Below, piece after piece: positions 60,478-64,000 of a stretch of DNA of 64,000 nt. The stretch spans positions 61,975,851-62,039,850 of the forward strand of contig CM038044.1 of the NCBI GenBank assembly GCA_021397845.1, read 5' to 3'. This DNA comes from Areca catechu. Lineage: Eukaryota; Streptophyta; Magnoliopsida; Arecales; Arecaceae. The stretch's first letter is position 1. Every line of letters begins with the position of its first letter. The position numbers and the translations under genes are program-made. Under the pieces are notes generated by a model, which was not told the DNA's origin, searched no databases, and was given only the letters and a program-made list of their open reading frames with translations.

Positions 60478-61422
60478 TGTTGGGTTATCGAGGTCGGGCA
60501 CAGTGGAAGACTAGGTTTCAAAATTTTTCATATTCGAAACCTTGACTGGCCGGAACCCAAAACCCTAGGACCACTTGATTTTGACAACTAATAAAACAAA
60601 ACTTTAGGATTATAGAGAAATACCTGAAATACTATATTCCTTAATTTTTACAAGGCACACAAGTGCTTGTCCTCTAGAGATGATCCACAAAGAAATCAGA
60701 CCAAGAAAGCACTCCTACGAAGGTTGCTTGTTTGATTGGAACTCTTCCGGTAGCCTTTCATACTTTCTCCCTTTGCTAGAACCCCTACCCTCCTATAGGG
60801 TACTCAAAGAATACTCTGAATCCTCTCTCAGATTCCAGATACCCCTTCTAATTTTCTTTCCAGGCTCGTCTTAATTAGACTAGCCTTGTTTTGAAAGACA
60901 AACCATGTCTTAAGGAGGGAGAGAAAATAGCAGGTTATATTTTTTGATAGGGAACTCTCAAATGTTGGCATCAGATTATCGAAGCCAATTTATAGAGAGA
61001 GATGGGAAACTTGATATGTCTCTCCTTCAGCCATTTATAAGAACTTTCAAGCAAAAGGAGTCTTATTAGGATGAGAGGACACATCATGACAATACTTTTC
61101 ATGCACCAAGAGACAAATCATTGTGTCTTCATTTTCCAGCAATTCTCTCTACCTACAACATGGCATTGACTAGTTAGGGGAAGGATAAAAGGTGTGAAAT
61201 TAGAAATGAAGCATCGAAGAAATATAGGAGCCTTCAAACAAAAGGACTCTTGGTTTCAGATTAGCACCAAAATGAAGAGACGCAACTCTTCATATTGCAC
61301 CAACTCTTTCCACGGCATTTTTCATCTTTTAACTAGTCAAAGCCCCTTCCAAAAGGGCATGGAGATAAGGAAGAGACCTTTGGACTTTATCTGGCATTTG
61401 TGACTAACTGGCAGAAGGACTC
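60478..61422 (-). repeat. part of the 5' LTR of element Q (last ~945 bp in sense)
   Basis: Begins TGTTGGGTTATCGAGG on the plus strand and can be aligned with 53767-54720 (shared CAAGGCACA, GATGATCCACA and AAGAGACA blocks). It stops at GGACTC (61422), where an LTR terminus of opposite orientation begins. The rest of this LTR would lie beyond the window if that element is inserted here. Confidence 0.7.
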
Positions 61423-62109
61423 TGAAAGAATAATGCCCTAAAAGCCAATCATTGTAAGGGCATTTTTATAATCTTCCAACTCATGTATGATATTATTTAT
61501 CAATAAAAGGCATCTTTTGATTCATCATACTGCTATATCTTATCAAGATTATGATGAATCTCATAGGTTAGGACAATGGAATTAGGATTATGATGGAGAT
61601 CATAATGATGAGACCTAAGTTCCTATAAACCCTAATCTAAAATGTTCCTAGTTGGATAATTGATTCAGGAATAGATGAATCTGGAAAGACTAGCACGTCC
61701 TATGTATGCTCGATGAAGTGGGTGGTTGGTCTCACAACCACTTGTGTAGAGACGCTAATACAAGGATGTGGGTGCTCATTAGGTTATGAGTCCACTGAAT
61801 TGATCCAACAAGAGAACATCAAATGGAAGTCTTACTTGTCAAAAGAATGTTCTCTTAGTAGGAGTATGCATGTGATCCTTAGACCTGAGACTAACACAGT
61901 ATCTTGTGCACAAGAACCCTTGTTTTGGTGCAACTAACTCATGGCAATTAAGTCATGTACGGGATGTTTCTGGATACGGTGGATTGTGTATGAAGGTAAT
62001 AAGTAGGTCAACAAGTATTGACCCTAGGAATAATTTTGATGATTACAAAATATTGGAGCATGTATTTATGACTAACTCTTTCAATTATTCAAGAAGTTTT
62101 TGTAGGAAG
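61423..62109 (+). repeat. P-family LTR start in plus orientation (element P')
   Basis: Begins exactly with the family terminus TGAAAGAATAATGCCCTAAA and continues ~690 bp as the reverse complement of the right part of the P LTR (for example GACTAGCACGTCCTATGTAT against 55781-55800). It is broken at 62110 by the start of a gypsy LTR. Confidence 0.75.
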
Positions 62110-63447
62110 TGATGTGGTGGGATCGCTAACATGGGACCCCAGTCGGACGCCACGTTGGATGAAGCTGCCACGTGGAACGTCACAGCCCGGACTCCTTCAC
62201 CCAGCCGCGCTCCCTTCTGGTCGAGACGTCGAGGTCGAAGTCTAGCTCCGCCTGTCCTTCGCCTGGCTGTGCTCCCTTCGGGTCGAGATGCCGAGGTTGA
62301 AGCCGAGCTCTGCCCTCCTTCACCCGGCCGCACTCCCTTCAGGTCGAGATGCCGAGGTCGAAGTCGAGCTCCGCCCTCCTTTGCTTGGCTGCACTCCCTC
62401 CGGGTCGAGATGCCGAGGCTGAAGTCGAGCTCCACCCTCCTTCGCCTGACCGTGCTCCCTCTAGGTCAAGATACCGAGGTCAAAGTCGAGCTTCACCCTC
62501 CTTTCACCTGGCCACGCTCCCTTCGAGTTGAGACGTTGAGGTCAAAGTCGAGCTCCACCTCTCTAGATAGGCTCCACCTCAGATAAAGAGATCCGCTGTT
62601 GAAGGGGGTCGCCGCTCTCCCTGGACGATGGCTCGATGCTTAAGGAACATGAAAAGATGCCTGCTAGGCTATGATGGTAACCCAAGCGACCACTTGCACC
62701 AGAATGGAAGGAATACTCCGATCGAGGCTCTGCATTCTCCACCAACTGTCTACACCCTCCAAAATTGGAAATCAACCAATAGATCCATATCCAGGAGGTG
62801 GCGGCCCGTTGATCAAGATCCTGCAAAGTTGCCCAAAAGAGAGCGACCAGAAGGAATGTCAGCATGAATGGTAGCTTCCATGTCACTAGAATAGAAAGAC
62901 AACCCATCCACGGCATGAAACATCACCGTACGCGCCCATAAGCAATAAAAAAACCCCAAGGTAAGAGGTGGGCAATGCCCCAGCAAAAAGGGGTCTCCCA
63001 TGTTCAAACTTGGTATGCACATAGACACACCCATATTCAATCTAAGTTTCAAATGAGTGAGGTCCAACGAGCAAGAAGGAGGCAGTGCACAGGAAGGTAA
63101 TGCTCGAGGCTACCGCGAAACCCCCAGGAGGGGTCTAGATGGACACAACCACCCAATTCGAGCTTTCCTCTACTACCACTCCGGCAATCTATGCTCGGGC
63201 CCGCTCGCACTCTTCCACTTCACAACTTCTCCTCCTAGCATGGAGTCCATACTCACGGGGCTCGACTAGGAGGATCTGTTCCCCTGGATCATTACTGACT
63301 TGAGCATCGGAGTGCCCCTGCCGGAATCCCTGGCCTGGGTCACTAACTCTGTTTTATAGGTTCGGGCGATCGAGCAGGATCTCGTAAGACGGTGGTGAGT
63401 TCTGACCTCGACCTTAGCTACGGGACACGACGATCTTGGCGGCAACA
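62110..63447 (+). repeat. 5' LTR of the gypsy element (1338 bp)
   Basis: TGATGTGGTGGGATCG...GGCGGCAACA, ending 3 bp before the primer-binding site. Contains a 61-bp GC-rich tandem repeat near its start. Arg/Pro/Ser-rich frames across it (such as 62131-62586 and the opposite strand) are repeat translations and not genes. Confidence 0.75.
62205..62575. repeat. 61-bp tandem repeat, about 6 copies
   Basis: TCGAGATGCCGAGGTCGAAG and variants recur at 62221, 62283, 62344, 62405, 62466 and 62528. Copies differ mostly by C/T and G/A changes, as expected of methylated CpG-rich repeats. Confidence 0.9.
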
Positions 63448-63450
63448 GAT

Positions 63451-63469
63451 TGGCGCGCTAGGTAAGGGG
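63451..63469 (+). other. primer-binding site of the gypsy element
   Basis: TGGCGCGCTAGGTAAGGGG directly follows the LTR end. TGGCGC-type sites are standard for plant Tat/Athila and related gypsy elements; I do not assign the exact tRNA. Confidence 0.75.
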
Positions 63470-63525
63470 GTGTCAGGATGCACTTTGATCCAACCGAAAC
63501 CCCTTGCAAGCAGCTCACCGTGAGG

Positions 63526-64000
63526 ATGGTGACGACACGGGCGAGAGAAGTCTCCACCAGCTATGCAGGAGATCCCGCTTCCCATGGGGACCCGCATAGT
63601 CTAGAAGGGGAGCTCCCCGCTCTGGCTCAACGACCCCCGATGGATGCCCAACTGGCCACACTCGTCCAACAGATGCAGATCCTCACTACAGCAGTGTACC
63701 GGCTCTAGCACCAGCATCAATCCTTGGCCACCCACCAGCAGCCAGGGACCCCCACAACCCATGCCGCAACACCCCACGACAGCCGCATTCCTTCCAATGA
63801 AGGCCTTCACCACCACGGGCCATCACCAACTGTCGGGGTAGTCACCAAACTCCGATGAAGAGACAACAGACCGAATCTGCCGATCGGGAGAGCCGATCCC
63901 CGACCCTCGAGCAGATAATGGCTAGAGCCTACCGAGGTCGAATAGGCAAGACCCCCCATCATAGACACCATCCCATGTCACCTTCTCCATCTCCTTCGTC
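63526..64000 (+). pseudogene. gypsy Gag N-terminus, interrupted by a stop
   Basis: The likely start is the ATG at 63526 (MVTTRAREVSTSYAGD), because plant Tat-type Gag proteins commonly begin with an M-x-T-R-A-like motif; an upstream in-frame ATG at 63478 is also possible. A short coiled-coil-like segment follows (LATLVQQMQILTTAVYRL) and then TAG at 63706. Reading through that stop gives a His/Pro/Gln-rich stretch to about 63850, then frame is lost. Whether the gag is broken or the stop is a single recent change cannot be judged from the part visible. Confidence 0.55.

Larger units (their letters stand above)
62110..64000 (+). mobile_element. Ty3/gypsy element (Tat-like), 5' part
   Basis: LTR 62110-63447, a TGGCGC-type primer-binding site and a gag start follow in order on the plus strand. 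Base composition is much higher in G+C than in the neighbours. It is inserted in the P-family LTR; the 5 bp before it are GGAAG, but the other end is outside the window, so the duplication cannot be tested. Confidence 0.75.

Noticed and set aside
62085..62586. Arg/Pro/Ser-rich ORFs on both strands (151 and 116 codons)
   Set aside because: They are translations of the 61-bp LTR repeat; the 61-bp period shifts frame each copy and the composition is that of the repeat.

Overview
The window is repeat-dominated nuclear DNA of a flowering plant. The tandem array is built on the Arabidopsis-type telomere heptamer (CCCTAAA), and everything around it is LTR retrotransposon sequence of plant Ty1/copia and Ty3/gypsy type with tRNA-iMet or TGGCGC-type primer-binding sites. 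I see no intact host gene, tRNA, rRNA or CRISPR. A monocot is likely from the general character of the elements, but the species is not decidable by reading. The setting looks like heterochromatin (subtelomeric, pericentromeric or interstitial-telomeric).

Layout. (1) 1-3254: the 5' end of a fairly young copia element on the minus strand (open 550-codon gag running off the left edge, PBS, complete 1547-bp LTR). (2) 3255-6314: a broken plus-strand copia RT/RNase H fragment with its PPT and a probable 3' LTR. (3) about 7000-10950: a plus-strand Ty3/gypsy remnant with gag pieces joined to an integrase C-terminus/chromodomain, without PR-RT-RNase H, followed by LTR-like DNA with a TATA box. (4) 10951-20106 and 31737-44494: one tandem array, about 21.9 kb once an insertion is removed, made of degenerate CCCTAAA repeats organised in about five higher-order units of ~4.5 kb. 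Each unit carries non-telomeric islands called A (~95 bp) and B (~575 bp). (5) 20112-31731: an 11.6-kb minus-strand copia element (SIRE-like, with an extra env-position ORF) inserted into the array with a perfect 5-bp target duplication (TAAGC). (6) 44495-48945: a small, apparently non-coding LTR element that ends the array on the right; its LTRs carry a fragment of a host WD40 gene resembling PEX7. (7) 48946-62109: remains of at least three related copia elements (here called P, Q and P'), nested and truncated, with all coding regions broken. (8) 62110-64000: the start of a plus-strand Ty3/gypsy element (Tat-like) with LTR, PBS and gag start.

The most noteworthy signals are the higher-order organisation of the telomere-like array with its islands, and two kinds of structured sequence shared by the LTRs of the two gag-bearing copia elements. 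Downstream of the probable TATA box is a row of short hairpins whose stems differ but stay complementary. Upstream of it is a cluster of GTCGAC palindromes. The captured PEX7-like fragment is a third point of interest.
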